From positions 138,949,741 through 139,013,740 of the forward strand of contig CM041465.1 of NCBI GenBank assembly GCA_023213395.1: 64,000 nt of DNA. The letters run 5' to 3'. Each line of letters begins with the position of its first letter. Within the stretch, counting starts at the first letter, position 1. The notes under the pieces were generated by a model, which was not told the origin of the DNA, made no database searches, and saw only the letters and a program-made list of their open reading frames with translations. Below are positions 62,572 to 64,000 of the stretch, in pieces. The position numbers and the translations under genes are program-made. Origin of the DNA: Cycas panzhihuaensis. Its lineage: Eukaryota; Cycadophyta.

Positions 62572-64000
62572 ATGTCATCTCAATTCAAGCAAAATGTTAA
62601 CTGCATATTGAAAGGCAAAGAAAATTGGGATCTATAGTACACTGGAGTTAAAAATACTATAAAGTATGAAGGCCTTTAGAGAGCCCACTTGTAGCCTACA
62701 CCTAGCATATTAATAATAGCTACAACACCTAGTTTCGGTAGATCCATCCTAATAGCTCCTACAGATGCTATAACCAAATTATAATGGGAGATAGATGATG
62801 AAAAGATTCGTGTAGGAATTCTATTGGTCACTGATCACTCCTTGTATAACTTGATTAATGAAGAGCAACATGATATAGCTTGGAAGGTCCTTGAAGTTCT
62901 TAAGAAGAACTTTGATACCAAGTCAGATTTAGAATTTGTTCATCTTATTTTAAAAATGAACAAATTAAAAATGTAGAAGGGATGAGATCATGAGACAGTA
63001 AATCTCTTTCGACCAATCAAACAGGCAATTGATAGATATTTTAAGACCTAATGTATCACTTGGGCATTCTTGATCCAGTCATGTCTACATGTCCCCGATT
63101 ATAAAAACTTGTTTGGAAGTCTTCGATCTAGTGGAACATTGAAGACACTCAACTTCAAAGCACTTGCCGAGAAGTTCATAGAATTTGACAAGACCTTTGA
63201 TACCAACTTTATAGCCTTTAACTCTCTTCCAGATGTAGCCTTTGAGGTGGAAGAAGAAGTTTTCTATATAAGAAATCAAGGTCCCTCTCATGGTAGAGGA
63301 AATAACTGAGTAAGAGGAAGAGGAAGCAACATGGGAAATCATCCATAAGGTTAATCAAACCCTGAGTCATAGCCTTGACAGTCTTAAGGCCAAGGGCCAC
63401 CTCAATAAAGAGTAAGATAATTAGGCCAAACTAGTACTTCTTCAGGGACCGGTAATCAAACTATTATGTGTGATCGATATAACTGTAAAGGACACTTAAC
63501 AAAAGACTATAGGACTGCCACTTATAAGTTGGCCAAGTTCCAACCAAAACATGAAACTCATAATGTTAAAGAAACTTGTGAAGAATCCTTTAGTGGTGTA
63601 GGTTTTGTACAAGCACACGTTCAAAGAATTCAGGGATCTTTAACATTAAATACCATTGACCAACCAAAGAGATACTTTGAAGCTTGATGTAGATATATCA
63701 CTTGTGAATTCCCTTCATCAATGCCAAGCCCTATTAGAATTAGTAATAGTGTGGCTTCAATCGATGGACAGTGGATCATGGACAGAGGAGCAACTCAATA
63801 TATGACATGCAATCGCAATCTATATCAGACATTTGACTCAAATATTCAAGGAGTTATTCACATGGCTAATAAATCACAACAACCTATTAAAGGAATTGAT
63901 AACATTCACCCAAAACTCCCAGGCTTAGAAGATTTTACATTACTTGATGTCTTATATATACCTAATATCAAACAAAACCTACTCTCCTTATCCATATTTG
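62572..64000 (+). pseudogene. Copia-F gag and protease, partial
   Basis: Gag opens at ATG 62572 (MSSQFKQNVN) and reads KVLEVLKKNFDTKSDLEFVHL and SGTLKTLNFKALAEKFIEFDK (63125-63190). FNSLPDVAFEVEEEVFY and an Arg-Gly stretch (GPSHGRGNN) follow. The zinc knuckle CDRYNCKGHLTKDY (63468-63510) has Tyr at the second and last Cys positions. Protease SWIMDRGATQYMTCN is near 63770-63815, with the active D retained but S/T-G changed to R-G. LPGLEDFTLLDVLYIP and NIKQNLLSLS end the window. There are several stops but no large gap. Confidence 0.88.

Larger units (their letters stand above)
60643..64000 (+). mobile_element. Copia-F, right end off-window
   Basis: A second plus-strand copy of the Copia-E family, using the LTR at 60339-60642. 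It has a perfect primer site, a 1.9-kb leader, gag and the start of protease, and continues past the window end. Gag and protease match Copia-E segment by segment. Confidence 0.85.

Overview
The window is nuclear DNA from a higher plant, very probably one with a large, retrotransposon-rich genome. The evidence is the element types: Ty1/copia elements with plant-style initiator-Met tRNA primer sites, a chromodomain Ty3/gypsy element of Reina type, a very long Tat-type Ty3/gypsy element, and a plant L1 LINE whose ORF2 ends in an RNase H domain. I found no cellular gene, tRNA, rRNA or CRISPR array. All coding regions are dead: frames are full of TAG/TAA/TGA, and conserved Cys, Trp, Arg and Gln codons often look changed by C-to-T or G-to-A, as expected from long decay of methylated DNA. 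The sequence does not settle species.

Layout. 1-3794: a minus-strand copia element (Copia-A) running off the left edge, with its 5' LTR at 3521-3794. 3795-5139: unassigned AT-rich DNA. 5140 to at least 47496: one giant minus-strand Tat-type gypsy element. Its 3' LTR is split into part A (5140-5574) and part B (19367 to about 20760). Then come a 28-bp minisatellite (20775-21231), a 2.5-kb TA-rich microsatellite (21316-23816), a long 3' region with a possible antisense ORF, the pol remnant (28190-32374), the gag remnant (38847-39496 and 43953-45500) and the 5' LTR (45520-47496). A 4.5-kb microsatellite (39497-43952) lies inside the gag frame.

Insertions in the Tat element. The 3' LTR received a Reina-type chromovirus (5575 to about 14974, minus) and Copia-B (about 14975-19366, plus); the DNA between these two has been deleted. 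The chromovirus was itself hit by a solo LTR (7637-8010, target duplication GATCT) and by a 5'-truncated LINE (8636-13090, target duplication TCACACTCC). The LINE contains a 2.46-kb unidentified insertion, and that contains another solo LTR (10874-11946). The Tat gag/pol boundary holds a full-length Copia-C (32375-38841, plus, paired 328-bp LTRs).

Right end. Copia-D (47497-51303, minus) sits in the Tat 5' LTR. It is interrupted by Copia-E (51304-60642, plus), which shares its right LTR with a second related copy, Copia-F, that runs off the window. The Copia-E integrase region holds a compact 3327-bp element (54664-57990, minus) with two LTRs, a primer site, a polypurine tract, a perfect TAAAG duplication and only a gag-like ORF. 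This gag-only non-autonomous element is the most interesting unit here.

Nothing forms a working pathway. The record is a stack of up to four nested insertions, so relative ages can be read from who interrupts whom.
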